From Desulfobacula sp964636495 (GTDB lineage: Bacteria; Desulfobacterota; Desulfobacteria; Desulfobacterales; Desulfobacteraceae), in contig CAZWSL010000003.1 in NCBI GenBank assembly GCA_964636495.1, positions 62,001 through 126,000 on the forward strand: DNA of 64,000 nt, written 5' to 3'. Numbering within the stretch: position 1 is the stretch's first letter; each line of letters opens with the position of its first letter. Both the position numbers and the translations under genes were made by a program. Of this stretch, positions 16,079 through 25,368 are shown piece by piece. Under the pieces are notes generated by a model. That model had not been told where the DNA came from and did not search any database. It saw only the letters and a list, made by a program, of their open reading frames with translations.

Positions 16079-19000
16079 ATGGAAAAAAAATTAAGCTATG
16101 AAAGTCTTGAGCGCAGGGTAAGAGAATTGGAGAGTGTGGTTTCCGGTAAGGACAACGAAGACAAACTTCACAAATATCTATCCGTTGCAAGGGTTTTGTT
16201 TGTAGTTCTTGATACCAGGGGAAATGTTGTGCTTATTAACAAATACGGCCTGGAGACCCTTGGGTATGAGAGAGAAGAACTTATTGATAAAAACTGGTTT
16301 GAAAACTGCCTGCCAGGACAAGTCAGGGAAGAAGTTCAGGAAGTTTATCGTCAGTTGATGGCAGATAAAATTGAACCGGTTGAATATTACGAAAATCCAG
16401 TTTTAAGAAAAGACGGGATCCAGCGAATTATCGCCTGGCATAATGCTATTTTAAAAGATGCAAATGGTGATATTACAGGATCCTTGAGTTCAGGAAGCGA
16501 TATCACTGAACAAAAACAGACTGAAATGATTCTGAAAAAGAGTGAAGAAAAATTTAGAAATATTTTAGAAAGTATCCACGACAGTTATCTGGAAGTTGAT
16601 CTTAAAGGTGATTTTATTCTGTTTAACCACTCATTCTGCAAAATGATGGGATATACACATGATGAATTAAAAGGGAGAAACAGCAGCGAGTTTCTGGACA
16701 GGAAAAACAGTGAAAAAGTTTATAAAATTTTTAATAATGTCTATAAAACCGGAGAATCTGCCATTAATGCAGTATGGAAATTTATAAGAAAGGATGGAAC
16801 TGTAAAACATATTGAAGCCACCGTCTCTTTGATTGTGAATGAAGAAAAAGAACCTGTTGGGTTTCGGGGATTGGGCCGGGATATTACTGAACGCAAAAAG
16901 TCAGAAGATACACTCAGAAAGACCAGGGAAATTCTGGCATTAAATGAAAGCCGTTTTCGGGATATTTCTCTCAGTATGGCGGACTGGATATGGGAAACAG
17001 ATATTAATGGAAGATATATCTTTTCAGCAGGAGATTCAAAAAAAATACTTGGATATGGGAAAGAAGAACTCCTGGGAAAAAACCCTTTTGATTTAATGCC
17101 ACAGGAAGAAGCATTGAAAATAGAGAAACGTTTTAGACAGCTGGCAGAGAAAAAACAGCCTATTGTTGATTTAAAAAACTGGAACCTGAGAAAAGACGGT
17201 ACTCTGGTTTGTCTGCTGACTAACGGAGTACCTATACTTGATGATAAAGGTGAACTTACAGGGTACCGGGGGGTCGACAAGGATATAACCAAGGAGCTGG
17301 AGATAGAAGAAAAACTGAAAACGTCCTTGGAAATCACAGAAAATATCATTGATAATATCCCCATCGGCATGATTATCGTAGGAGAAGATAAAATAATCCA
17401 GAGGATTAATAAAGCAGCACTTGAGATAACAGGATATGATGATAAAGAAGATATTCTTGGAAATATTTGTCATAAAAATATCTGTCCTGCTGATATTGAC
17501 AGATGTCCTATAACAGATCTTGGGCAGAAAGTTGATTATGCAGAAAAAATAATTATCCGCAGGGATGGAAGGCAGTTGCCTGTATTAAAAACAGCACTCC
17601 CCATCAAAATCGGAGGCCAGGATGTAATCATTGAAGCATTTATGGATATCAGTTCACTTAAAAAAGCTGAAACTGAACTGATGGAAAGCCGGGAAAGGCT
17701 CAAGGCAGTAATGGAGACCATTGCTGACCCTGTGGTGGTGTACGATGTAAAGGGAAATCTGACATACCTGAATCCTGCATTTACACGCGTATTTGGCTGG
17801 AATTTAGATGAGTTGCAAGGAAAGAGGATAGATTTTGTTCCTGATGAAGAAGTGGCGGCAACACAAAAAGCAATTAAGAGAATCTTTAACGGAGAGAGAC
17901 TGTCCGGCTTTGAAACAGTAAGAAAAACAAAAGAAGGCAGTCTGATTGCAGTAAGAGCAGGTGCAGCACTTTTACTGGACAGTGAGAAAAGACCTAATGG
18001 AATGGTGGTTAATTTCCAGGATATTACCCAGGAAAAAAAGGCTCAGAATGAGTTGAATAAGGTGAATGAAAAGCTTGAGAAAGCCATTTACAAGGCAAAA
18101 GAGATGGCCCTGGAGGCTGACAGTGCAAATCTTGCCAAAAGTGAATTCCTTGCCAATATGAGCCATGAAATCCGTACGCCGTTAAATGGTATAATCGGGA
18201 TGACCGGTCTTCTGCTGGATACAGATCTTAGCGCTGATCAGAAGCACTATGCCAATATCATAAGGAACAGTGGAGATTCACTTTTAACCATAATAAATGA
18301 TATTCTTGATTTTTCAAAAATAGAAGCCGGCAGGCTTGAGATGGAAAGTATTGATTTTGATCTGCGCTCCATGCTGGCTGATTTTGCATCTGGAATATCA
18401 CAGCAGATTCAAGAAAAAAATCTGGAGTTTATATGTGCTGCATCTCCTGATATTCCCGCTCTGCTCAGGGGTGATCCTGGAAGGCTGCGCCAGGTGCTGA
18501 CCAACCTTGTTGGCAATGCTTTTAAATTTACCACCAAAGGAGAAATTTCAGTACAGGTCTTTATGGAAAAAGAGATGTCTGATGAAGTTATAGTTAAGTT
18601 TGCTATAAAAGATACCGGCATTGGCATTCCAGAAGAGAAGCTTGACATGTTATTTGAGAGTTTTACCCAGGCAGACTCTTCAACAACCCGGAAATTCGGG
18701 GGTACCGGACTTGGCCTTACTATTTCGAAAAAATTGTGTGAAATAATGGGGGGGGAAATCGGTGTCAACAGTGAGGTTGGAAAAGGGTCTGAGTTCTGGT
18801 TTACCGTCAGCTTAAAAAAACAGGTGGATCCGGTCCATCCTTTCACGTCACTGGAAAAAGCGGATATATCAGGATTGAATATACTGGTAGTGGATGACAA
18901 TAAAACCAATAGAGAAATACTCCAGGGACAGTTGAATTTCTGGGGATGCCAGGTAAAAACGGCAGTGGACGGGCCGGATGCAATCCAGATACTATACGAT

Positions 19001-20101
19001 TCATATAATAAAAATGAGACATTCCAACTGGCTGTTTTAGATATGCAGATGCCTTTAATGGATGGCCTGACACTGGGAACGATTATTAAAGCCGATAAGA
19101 AACTTGAATCCGTGCAATTGGTCATGATGACTTCAATGGGGCAGATTGGTGATGCAAAACGATTTAAACAAGCCGGCTTTGCAGCATATCTGATAAAACC
19201 GGTTGGATATTCAGATCTGTTTGACTGCCTGGCAACCATTACTGCAGGAGTATCTGATTCAATGCCTGAAAAATCCATTATTACAAGGCATTCGATTCGA
19301 GAACAGAAACAGAAGCGTATTCGAATCCTTCTTGTTGAAGATAATATGACCAACCAGCTTGTTGCTACAGGGATTTTAAAAAAATTCGGGTATGCTGGTG
19401 TAAAAACAGTGACAAACGGTGCAAAAGCTGTAAAAGAGCTGGAAGAAAATTCCTATGACATTGTTTTAATGGATATACAGATGCCGGTGATGGATGGCCT
19501 TGAAGCCACCCGTGTAATTCGCAGAAAGGAATCTGAATCAGATTTGGAAAAAATTCCCATCATAGCCATGACTGCCCATGCTATGAAAAAGGACAGGGAT
19601 AAATGTCTTGCAGCCGGCATGGATGACTATGTAACCAAACCCATTGATGCAAAATTATTGCTTGAAGCCATTGAACGCTGTCTCACAGAAAAAAGGGAGC
19701 ACGCCACATCCTTGAATATCTCCGTGAGTACCAGGGAAGATGTGAGTGCCACCGACATGGAACAGAATCTTACAATATTTGATAAAGAAGTTCTGATGAA
19801 GCGTCTGATGGGTGATGAAAAGCTTAAGGAAACAGTTATTTTAAGTTTTCTGGAAGATATCCCAAAACAGATGGTTTTACTTTCACAGTATATCAGAATG
19901 AAAAACAGTGAGGATGCAGGAAAACAGGGACATAAAATTAAAGGAGCTGCAGCAAATATTGGAGCAGAGGTGTTCAGAGAGATTGCATCCCAGATTGAAG
20001 AGGCCGGGAAAAAAGGGGATACAGACAGACTTGCTGCTCTTTTTCCCAGGCTTGAAAAAGCCTTTGCCAAATTGAAAAGACAAATGGAAAGAGTGCTGTG
20101 A
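16079..20101 (+). CDS. Multi-PAS hybrid sensor histidine kinase with two receiver domains and HPt
   Basis: The 1340-residue protein lacks obvious membrane segments and appears cytoplasmic. Order: short coiled coil (1-30), five PAS/PAC modules (about 35-660, each ending near DIT/DIS motifs), a coiled coil (660-690), HisKA with phospho-acceptor H696 in NMSHEIRTPLNGIIG, HATPase_c (about 810-925; NLVGNAFKFT, DTGIGIP, GGTGLGLTI), receiver 1 with D988, receiver 2 with D1132, and an HPt domain with H1285 (GHKIKGAAANIG). This is a complete internal His-Asp-His phosphorelay whose output response regulator should be separate; a truncated receiver gene overlaps its stop codon. The third module has GLGRDITERK and the fourth contains several Cys (NICHKNICPADIDRCP), possibly a redox or metal-responsive PAS. 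Confidence 0.93.
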   Translation: MEKKLSYESLERRVRELESVVSGKDNEDKLHKYLSVARVLFVVLDTRGNVVLINKYGLETLGYEREELIDKNWFENCLPGQVREEVQEVYRQLMADKIEPVEYYENPVLRKDGIQRIIAWHNAILKDANGDITGSLSSGSDITEQKQTEMILKKSEEKFRNILESIHDSYLEVDLKGDFILFNHSFCKMMGYTHDELKGRNSSEFLDRKNSEKVYKIFNNVYKTGESAINAVWKFIRKDGTVKHIEATVSLIVNEEKEPVGFRGLGRDITERKKSEDTLRKTREILALNESRFRDISLSMADWIWETDINGRYIFSAGDSKKILGYGKEELLGKNPFDLMPQEEALKIEKRFRQLAEKKQPIVDLKNWNLRKDGTLVCLLTNGVPILDDKGELTGYRGVDKDITKELEIEEKLKTSLEITENIIDNIPIGMIIVGEDKIIQRINKAALEITGYDDKEDILGNICHKNICPADIDRCPITDLGQKVDYAEKIIIRRDGRQLPVLKTALPIKIGGQDVIIEAFMDISSLKKAETELMESRERLKAVMETIADPVVVYDVKGNLTYLNPAFTRVFGWNLDELQGKRIDFVPDEEVAATQKAIKRIFNGERLSGFETVRKTKEGSLIAVRAGAALLLDSEKRPNGMVVNFQDITQEKKAQNELNKVNEKLEKAIYKAKEMALEADSANLAKSEFLANMSHEIRTPLNGIIGMTGLLLDTDLSADQKHYANIIRNSGDSLLTIINDILDFSKIEAGRLEMESIDFDLRSMLADFASGISQQIQEKNLEFICAASPDIPALLRGDPGRLRQVLTNLVGNAFKFTTKGEISVQVFMEKEMSDEVIVKFAIKDTGIGIPEEKLDMLFESFTQADSSTTRKFGGTGLGLTISKKLCEIMGGEIGVNSEVGKGSEFWFTVSLKKQVDPVHPFTSLEKADISGLNILVVDDNKTNREILQGQLNFWGCQVKTAVDGPDAIQILYDSYNKNETFQLAVLDMQMPLMDGLTLGTIIKADKKLESVQLVMMTSMGQIGDAKRFKQAGFAAYLIKPVGYSDLFDCLATITAGVSDSMPEKSIITRHSIREQKQKRIRILLVEDNMTNQLVATGILKKFGYAGVKTVTNGAKAVKELEENSYDIVLMDIQMPVMDGLEATRVIRRKESESDLEKIPIIAMTAHAMKKDRDKCLAAGMDDYVTKPIDAKLLLEAIERCLTEKREHATSLNISVSTREDVSATDMEQNLTIFDKEVLMKRLMGDEKLKETVILSFLEDIPKQMVLLSQYIRMKNSEDAGKQGHKIKGAAANIGAEVFREIASQIEEAGKKGDTDRLAALFPRLEKAFAKLKRQMERVL

Positions 20102-20163
20102 TAAAAGTGTTGATTGCTGATGATGAAAAAAACTCCTGTGTTGAATTCAGTCACACTTTTTAA
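20098..20163 (+). pseudogene. Response-regulator N-terminal remnant
   Basis: GTG at 20098 overlaps the kinase stop (GTGA) and opens with IKVLIADDEKNSCVEF, the beta-1/acidic-pocket start of a receiver domain. The frame stops after 21 residues at 20163, with no further receiver sequence before the next gene at 20356. This looks like the 5' stub of the cognate response regulator, lost by deletion. Confidence 0.6.
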
Positions 20164-20355
20164 AGAGCGTATGACGGCAAAATATTTTTGAAAATAAGTG
20201 TAAAAAATCCCTGGAACAGATTTAAGTGTTTGTAGAAATTTTTAATGTGTGGTACCTGAAGGATTGACTTTTTATAAAAAATATAATTTTGTATATCTCA
20301 AATATAAATTTTATTAAAAATTATAAACAGCAAATTTTAAATAAGGAGAGAAAAA

Positions 20356-22275
20356 ATGGGACTTAAAGAAGAACTGGAAGAAAAAGCTGAGGAGTGTGAT
20401 GCGCCGGAAGAGTATATAGGTGTGGCCAAAGAGATTATTGACGGTCTTTCAGATAATGAGTTTGCAGCTGAAGTCCTTGAAGAGGGGGCAGACTGGGCAG
20501 AAACTTTTGAAGATTCAATTGAATATGCAAAAGCATACATGGAATTGCTCAATGATTCAGATACAGCTGTAGACCAGCTGAATAATGGGAAAAATTTCTG
20601 CGGGACAGTGGATGATTTTTTGTCCCTTGCAGCAGCAGCAGATGAAATGGGTCTGGGAGATGCGGCAAAGGAAATCTTGGGAGCTGCCACAGCAAAATGT
20701 ACGAAAGTTTCCGACTTCCTTGATTTGAGCAACAATATTGCAAAAAATCTCAAAGATGAAGTGCTTGCAAAAGAGATTGTAGATAAGGCCTTTGCAAAAT
20801 GCTCAAAAGCTGCAGATTTTGTATCATTTGCCAGTGCCGTTATTGAATCCTTTAATGACAGAGAAAAAGCTCTGGAAGTTTATGAAAAGGCAATGGAAAA
20901 AGCATCAAAAGCGGATGATTTCAATGTCCTTGCAAAGGGAGCTGCCAAAGATCTTGAAGATAATGATCTTGCCCGTAAAATTTATGAAAAGGCAGTAGAA
21001 TCAATTGAATCAGGCGATGAGCTGCTTAAATTTGCTGAAACAGTAAAAAAAGAGCTTGATGATAAAGCGTTTACCCTCTCAGTTTATAAAAAAGCTGAAA
21101 CTGTTTATACAAGATTTATTGATTATCTGAAACTTGCCAAAGCCGGATTTGAAAATACCGGTGATGCGGAATTTGCGTCTTCTGTATATCAGAAAGCTGC
21201 TGCTACAAACCCAGACTGCAACCAGCTCGTAGATCTTGCCAAGGCCCTTGCAGATGATCTTAAGGATATGGATGCAGCTGTACCTGTACTTAAGCAGGCA
21301 GAAAACGCAGTAAAAAGCAATGCTGATTTCATCAAGACTGCTAAAGCAATTCAGGAAATTATAAAAAATGACAAAGAGTGGACAGATGCCATCAGCTTCC
21401 AGCTTGAAAAACGGGAAGAATTCAAAGACCTCTACTCTGAATTTATAGTAAGAGAGTCCGAATCTAAAACAAGCTATCCCATGCGAATGCTTGCCGGCGA
21501 TGTTGTAGCTGAGACCGGAGATATCTATTATGGAGCCAAATTGTATAAACAGGCCGAAGAGTTGACTGTTAATTTTAATGATTTTATTAAACTGGCATTC
21601 GGTATTCATAAGGATCTTAAGGATAGTGAGTGGGTTAAATCGATTTATAGCGAACTCCTGGAAAAATGTTCCAGCCTGAGCTATTATGATGAAGTGACAT
21701 CAGCCATTGCCAGTACCCTGGAAGATAGAGAGTGGATAAAACAAATCTATCTTGATGTAGAAAAAAGTAGTGATACAAGCTCAGATTTTGTAAAACTTGC
21801 ATCCATTGCTGTAAAAAAACTGGATGATAAGGAGTGGGCAGGCAGTCTGCTTGAGAAAGCCAGGGAAAAGAGTGCAGACCTGTATGAATATTGTTTTGTT
21901 GCAGATGCTGCTATAACTTTGATTGATAATAAACAGATGGCAGAGGAGCTCTGGAATTCAGCAGAAGATTGCTGCCAAACACAGTCAGATTATTGGTATC
22001 TGATTGACCAGGTGAGTAAAAAAGATCAAGATTCTCCTCTTCTGTCTACCATATTTGATTCTGCTGTGAAAAAACTGAATTCCTTTAATGATCTGCTGTT
22101 TTTTGCTGAAACATCAATATCTCTTCTTGGTGATTCAGAAAAAGCTGCTGCAATTTATACAAAGGCAGAGGAAAAAGCGTCATCTAACGGGTTATTATCC
22201 CTGCTGGGCACAAGCATTAAAAACAGGATGAATGATGCTAAATGGTCAACTGCTGTTTTGAGTAAAATTGCCTGA
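20356..22275 (+). CDS. Large tandem 34-residue helical-repeat protein, function unknown
   Basis: The 639-residue, strongly acidic protein follows a perfect ribosome site (ataaggagagaaaaa). Nearly its whole length divides into about eighteen units of 34 residues with the pattern xDFxxLAxxIxxxLxDxxxAxxIYxKAExKx. For example, units start at KVSDFLDL, KAADFVSF, KADDFNVL, NFNDFIKL and TSSDFVKL. One longer unit interrupts the series at about 355-400. Period and helix pattern resemble TPR/SEL1-like solenoids, but I do not recognise the consensus as a named family. There is no signal peptide, so it is probably a cytoplasmic scaffold for protein binding. The next gene starts 12 bases downstream. Confidence 0.85.
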   Translation: MGLKEELEEKAEECDAPEEYIGVAKEIIDGLSDNEFAAEVLEEGADWAETFEDSIEYAKAYMELLNDSDTAVDQLNNGKNFCGTVDDFLSLAAAADEMGLGDAAKEILGAATAKCTKVSDFLDLSNNIAKNLKDEVLAKEIVDKAFAKCSKAADFVSFASAVIESFNDREKALEVYEKAMEKASKADDFNVLAKGAAKDLEDNDLARKIYEKAVESIESGDELLKFAETVKKELDDKAFTLSVYKKAETVYTRFIDYLKLAKAGFENTGDAEFASSVYQKAAATNPDCNQLVDLAKALADDLKDMDAAVPVLKQAENAVKSNADFIKTAKAIQEIIKNDKEWTDAISFQLEKREEFKDLYSEFIVRESESKTSYPMRMLAGDVVAETGDIYYGAKLYKQAEELTVNFNDFIKLAFGIHKDLKDSEWVKSIYSELLEKCSSLSYYDEVTSAIASTLEDREWIKQIYLDVEKSSDTSSDFVKLASIAVKKLDDKEWAGSLLEKAREKSADLYEYCFVADAAITLIDNKQMAEELWNSAEDCCQTQSDYWYLIDQVSKKDQDSPLLSTIFDSAVKKLNSFNDLLFFAETSISLLGDSEKAAAIYTKAEEKASSNGLLSLLGTSIKNRMNDAKWSTAVLSKIA

Positions 22276-22287
22276 TATTGATTGAAT

Positions 22288-22830
22288 ATGAGGGAAATTA
22301 TTACCAGAGCAGTTTTATTGAATTCAATAGAGTTTAAAGGGTTCTGGAAGGAGATAGGACCTTTTAAATACGCTTTGACCAGTATGGATTTCCCTCCGGT
22401 TATGATGGAGCAGGAAGAGTGGATTTTTTCAAATGATATGACGCTGCTCCTGAAAAATTTAATGCAGTTTGAAGTGAGAAAAATGAAAATTGTTCAAGCT
22501 GCATTTAATCCTGAAAACAGGAGAATTTTAAGACCGGAAAAATTGATACCATGGAAAATCAGTAATTTCCCGGAAGAGTGGAATATATTGAGCTGTGACC
22601 TCTTCATGCCTGAAGGACATCTTACTGAAAATGTGATGAAAAGGCTTGAGTCAGATAAAAAAAAAGCAGATGCTAAAAGTATTGAATCTGCTTTTTTTTT
22701 ATCTCTTGAATTCTCCATAGACCGGATCGGCTATCTGCTTTTCAAGCCGGAAAGCGGTTCAAAATATGCAGGTATTCAGAAATACCTTGCCGAGTGGGAG
22801 AAAGATGACAGGGATGCCGGAGTATATTGA
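22288..22830 (+). CDS. Conserved-looking protein of unknown function
   Basis: I do not recognise this 180-residue protein. It is soluble, rich in aromatic residues (FKGFWKEIGPFKYAL, EEWNILSCDLFMPEGHL) and Lys/Glu, without signal peptide or membrane segment. ATG 22288 is chosen; a TTG six bases earlier is in frame, and neither has a clear ribosome site, which fits translational coupling to the repeat protein ending 12 bases upstream. The two probably act together. Nothing shows enzymatic motifs. Confidence 0.7.
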   Translation: MREIITRAVLLNSIEFKGFWKEIGPFKYALTSMDFPPVMMEQEEWIFSNDMTLLLKNLMQFEVRKMKIVQAAFNPENRRILRPEKLIPWKISNFPEEWNILSCDLFMPEGHLTENVMKRLESDKKKADAKSIESAFFLSLEFSIDRIGYLLFKPESGSKYAGIQKYLAEWEKDDRDAGVY

Positions 22831-22858
22831 ACACATGTGTTGAAAAAGGCAATTAAAT

Positions 22859-23641
22859 TTAAACCCTGCCGCGCACGATCAGATCTGCCATCATATCTTT
22901 ATAGTGAATGCCGGCTTTTATAAATCCTTTGGTTCCATATTTCATATTGGCTTCAAGAACATAAAATTTTTGTCTGTGTTCTATTATATCAATACCTACA
23001 TCATCCCACCCGCACCTTGATGCTGTAACATATGCCAGATCAAGCGCTTTTTCCGGCAATGGGTCAAAGTTTATTGTTCCACCCTTGGAAATATTTGTTT
23101 TAAAACAATCCGGACCCGCAATCCGGAAATAAGCAAGCCGTATTTTTTTTCCAATCACTATAATACGCATATCACGGTCAATCGGGAAATACTCCTGAAT
23201 ATAAGCAGGTCCATGTTTATTTAAATAGAGTGAGAGATCTTCTCTATTCTGAATAAGGTGGATATCATCTCCCCTGGCTGATCCCCTTGGTTTTTTTGCT
23301 ATAAAGGGGTAGTCAAAAAAGTTAAGGATTTGGTGATGCTGTTTTTTTTTTCCATAAAAAACTTTTGTTTTCGGATGTGGGATCCCACACAGATTAAAAA
23401 CAGCAGTCTGTTTTATTTTATCCTGGGCAAATTTGTATGTATGGAAACTTGGAAACGTTTTTTTCCCCACAGCATTAAAAAGATCAGCATAAAAAGCGGT
23501 TGGATAATAAATTTTTTCTGCATCTAATATCAGGTTTTTTTCATACTCAGAATAATTCTGAAAATCGGGTTTAAATCCAATGGTTAAAATTTCAGGATAT
23601 TTTTTTAACCTCGCTCCAAGGGCAACAGGCCGGTTTTCCAA
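22859..23641 (-). CDS. ATP-grasp family protein (RimK/glutamate-ligase-like)
   Basis: The 260-residue protein has ATP-grasp features: PFIAKKPRGSARGDDIHLI (lysine and glycine-rich ATP loop), IQEYFPIDRDMRIIVIGKKI, and the C-terminal VLEANMKYGTKGF where Glu and Asn usually bind Mg-ATP. It resembles the RimK/alpha-glutamate ligase branch, which forms amide bonds to an amino acid or peptide. It lies 32 bases downstream of galE on the same strand. The acceptor is unknown; attachment of an amino acid to a surface sugar or small molecule is possible. Confidence 0.75.
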   Translation of the reverse strand: MENRPVALGARLKKYPEILTIGFKPDFQNYSEYEKNLILDAEKIYYPTAFYADLFNAVGKKTFPSFHTYKFAQDKIKQTAVFNLCGIPHPKTKVFYGKKKQHHQILNFFDYPFIAKKPRGSARGDDIHLIQNREDLSLYLNKHGPAYIQEYFPIDRDMRIIVIGKKIRLAYFRIAGPDCFKTNISKGGTINFDPLPEKALDLAYVTASRCGWDDVGIDIIEHRQKFYVLEANMKYGTKGFIKAGIHYKDMMADLIVRGRV

Positions 23642-23673
23642 TCTTTTATCCTTTTTTCTCTGTTTCTATTTTA

Positions 23674-24684
23674 CTATGTATATCCATCAGGGTTATTCTC
23701 CTGCCAGTTCCATGTATCCCGGCACATGTCATCAAGCGTTTTATCCGCCTTCCATCCAAGCTCTTTTTCTGCCAGGGAAGGATCTGCAAAACAGGCATCA
23801 ATATCTCCCGGCCTTCTGCTGGTGATTTTATATGATATAGATCTTCCACTTGCTTTTTCAAAGCTTTTAACCATTTCAAGCACTGAGTAACCTCTGCCTG
23901 TTCCCAGGTTATAAATGGCCACTCCTGAACCGGCAAACAGTTTTGGCAGGGTTTTAATATGTCCAAGGGCAAGATCTTTTACATGGATATAGTCCCTTAC
24001 CCCGGTTCCGTCATGGGTATCATAGTCGTCTCCAAACACGTTCAAACAGGGTAGAATACCGGCAGCCACCTGGGAAATATACGGCATCAGATTGTTTGGT
24101 ATGCCAAATGGATTTTCACCAATTTTTCCGCTTTCATGGGCTCCCACAGGATTGAAATATCTTAAAAGTGCAATATTCCATCTGTTATCAGAAATATAAA
24201 GATCCTGCAGAATTTCTTCTATCATGAGTTTTGTTCTTCCATATGGATTGGTTGCAGATAGAGGGAAATGCTCTTTGATTGGAAGGGATGCCGGTTTTCC
24301 GTAGACAGTGGCTGAAGAGGAAAAAACGACGTTTTTGACATCGAACTGATTCATCACTTCAAGCAGGTGCAACGTACCGGTGACATTGTTATGAAAATAA
24401 TTTAAAGGTATGGCAACAGATTCTCCGACTGCTTTCAGGCCTGCAAAATGAATAACAGCATCAATTTTATGTTCTGTAAATATGTTAGAGACATCCTGTT
24501 TATTCAATAGATCTGTTTTGTAATATTCAAGTGATTTTCCTGTAATCTTCTCGACTCTGTGCAGTGCTTTTTCATAAGAGTTGGAAAAATTATCAAGGAC
24601 AACAACATCATAGTTTTCATTTAAAAGTTCAACACATGTATGGCTGCCAATATATCCTGCACCTCCTGTAACAAGTATTTTCAT
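23674..24684 (-). CDS. galE: UDP-glucose 4-epimerase
   Basis: Start ATG 24684 follows AAAGGGA; two further upstream codons are open. The 336-residue protein begins MKILVTGGAGYIGSHTCVELL and carries FSSSATVYG, NPYGRTKLMIEE (catalytic YxxxK), NPVGAHESG and the C-terminal LGWKADKTLDDM, diagnostic of bacterial GalE. It interconverts UDP-glucose and UDP-galactose, supplying galactose for the surface polysaccharides encoded in the following 17 kb. Confidence 0.95.
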   Translation of the reverse strand: MKILVTGGAGYIGSHTCVELLNENYDVVVLDNFSNSYEKALHRVEKITGKSLEYYKTDLLNKQDVSNIFTEHKIDAVIHFAGLKAVGESVAIPLNYFHNNVTGTLHLLEVMNQFDVKNVVFSSSATVYGKPASLPIKEHFPLSATNPYGRTKLMIEEILQDLYISDNRWNIALLRYFNPVGAHESGKIGENPFGIPNNLMPYISQVAAGILPCLNVFGDDYDTHDGTGVRDYIHVKDLALGHIKTLPKLFAGSGVAIYNLGTGRGYSVLEMVKSFEKASGRSISYKITSRRPGDIDACFADPSLAEKELGWKADKTLDDMCRDTWNWQENNPDGYT

Positions 24685-24948
24685 AAACAATTCCCTTTAA
24701 TAATTCACTGCTTTTTAGAATCAAACACTCCATATCAGTCTATTATAGGGCAGATTAAAATGCAAATATTTAAAAAAGAGATTTTAAACTGCCGTCAGTA
24801 AAAATCGTATGAGAAGAGCTGTTGAACGGATATGAAAAATTTATTATGGCAAATATCCAGGCAAAGAATATCTATCCTTGATTATACCTTGGAAAGAGAA
24901 TATGATCAGAGTGCAAGGAGAGGTAACGGAAAAAAACAAACATGTACA

Positions 24949-24983
24949 TTGACATATTCAGTGTGTATGCTTAGATTAAGCAT
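24949..24983 (+). promoter_or_regulatory. Promoter of the HesB-like selenoprotein gene with overlapping palindrome
   Basis: TTGACA at 24949-24954 and TAGATT at 24972-24977 are 17 bases apart. A perfect palindrome ATGCTTA-GAT-TAAGCAT (24967-24983) covers the -10 element and would suit a repressor. The stretch 24685-25028 between divergent galE and this gene shows no other feature. Confidence 0.5.
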
Positions 24984-25028
24984 TCAGGCTGAAAAGATAA
25001 TATTTATATATAAAAAGGAGAAACTAAA

Positions 25029-25337
25029 ATGATTGAATTGACTGATACTGCCAAAGAGCAGATCGAAGGATATTTTCAGGGAAAGGAGCCTACTCCGATT
25101 AGAATTTTTCTGAATTCAGGCGGTTGAGGCGGCCCTTCTCTTGCCATGGCTCTGGATGAGCCAAAGAATACAGATGATGTATTTGAAATTAAAGGTCTGA
25201 GTTTTGTTGTTGATAAAACGTTTATGGAAAGCGCACAAAATATTAAAATTGACTTTACCGGTATGGGTTTTCACCTTGACTCCAACATTGATCTGGGACA
25301 ATCCGGGTGCTCAGGCTGCAGTTCCGGAACCTGCTGA
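25029..25337 (+). CDS. HesB/IscA-like selenoprotein (Sec33)
   Basis: ATG 25029 follows aaaaaggagaaacta. The frame runs to 25337 (102 residues) with one in-frame TGA at 25125-25127, codon 33. The context IRIFLNSGG-U-GGPSLAMALDE is the known HesB-like selenoprotein family, in which Sec replaces the first cluster-binding Cys of A-type IscA/HesB proteins. The C-terminus is CSGCSSGTC. A SECIS-like hairpin follows the UGA. The family is found in anaerobes, especially Desulfobacterota; a role in Fe-S or redox chemistry is presumed but unproven. Ignoring recoding would leave a spurious 63-residue gene starting at 25146. A strong terminator follows. Confidence 0.9.
25138..25160 (+). promoter_or_regulatory. 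Candidate bacterial SECIS element of the HesB-like gene
   Basis: CTC(T)T(G)CC-ATGGCTCT-GG-A(T)GAG can fold into a stem with a bulged G and one T/T mismatch, with an eight-base loop containing GG starting about 18 bases after the UGA. Position fits; the stem is imperfect. Confidence 0.5.
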
Positions 25338-25368
25338 TATTAAAACCGGCAGTTGTAAAATGATAATA

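Noticed and set aside
24832..25032. 66-codon frame between galE and the HesB-like gene
   Set aside because: No family, no ribosome site, and it overlaps the promoter and ribosome site of the HesB-like gene.
25146..25337. Independent 63-residue gene
   Set aside because: It is the C-terminal part of the HesB-like selenoprotein; the ribosome site and the family N-terminus lie upstream of the TGA.
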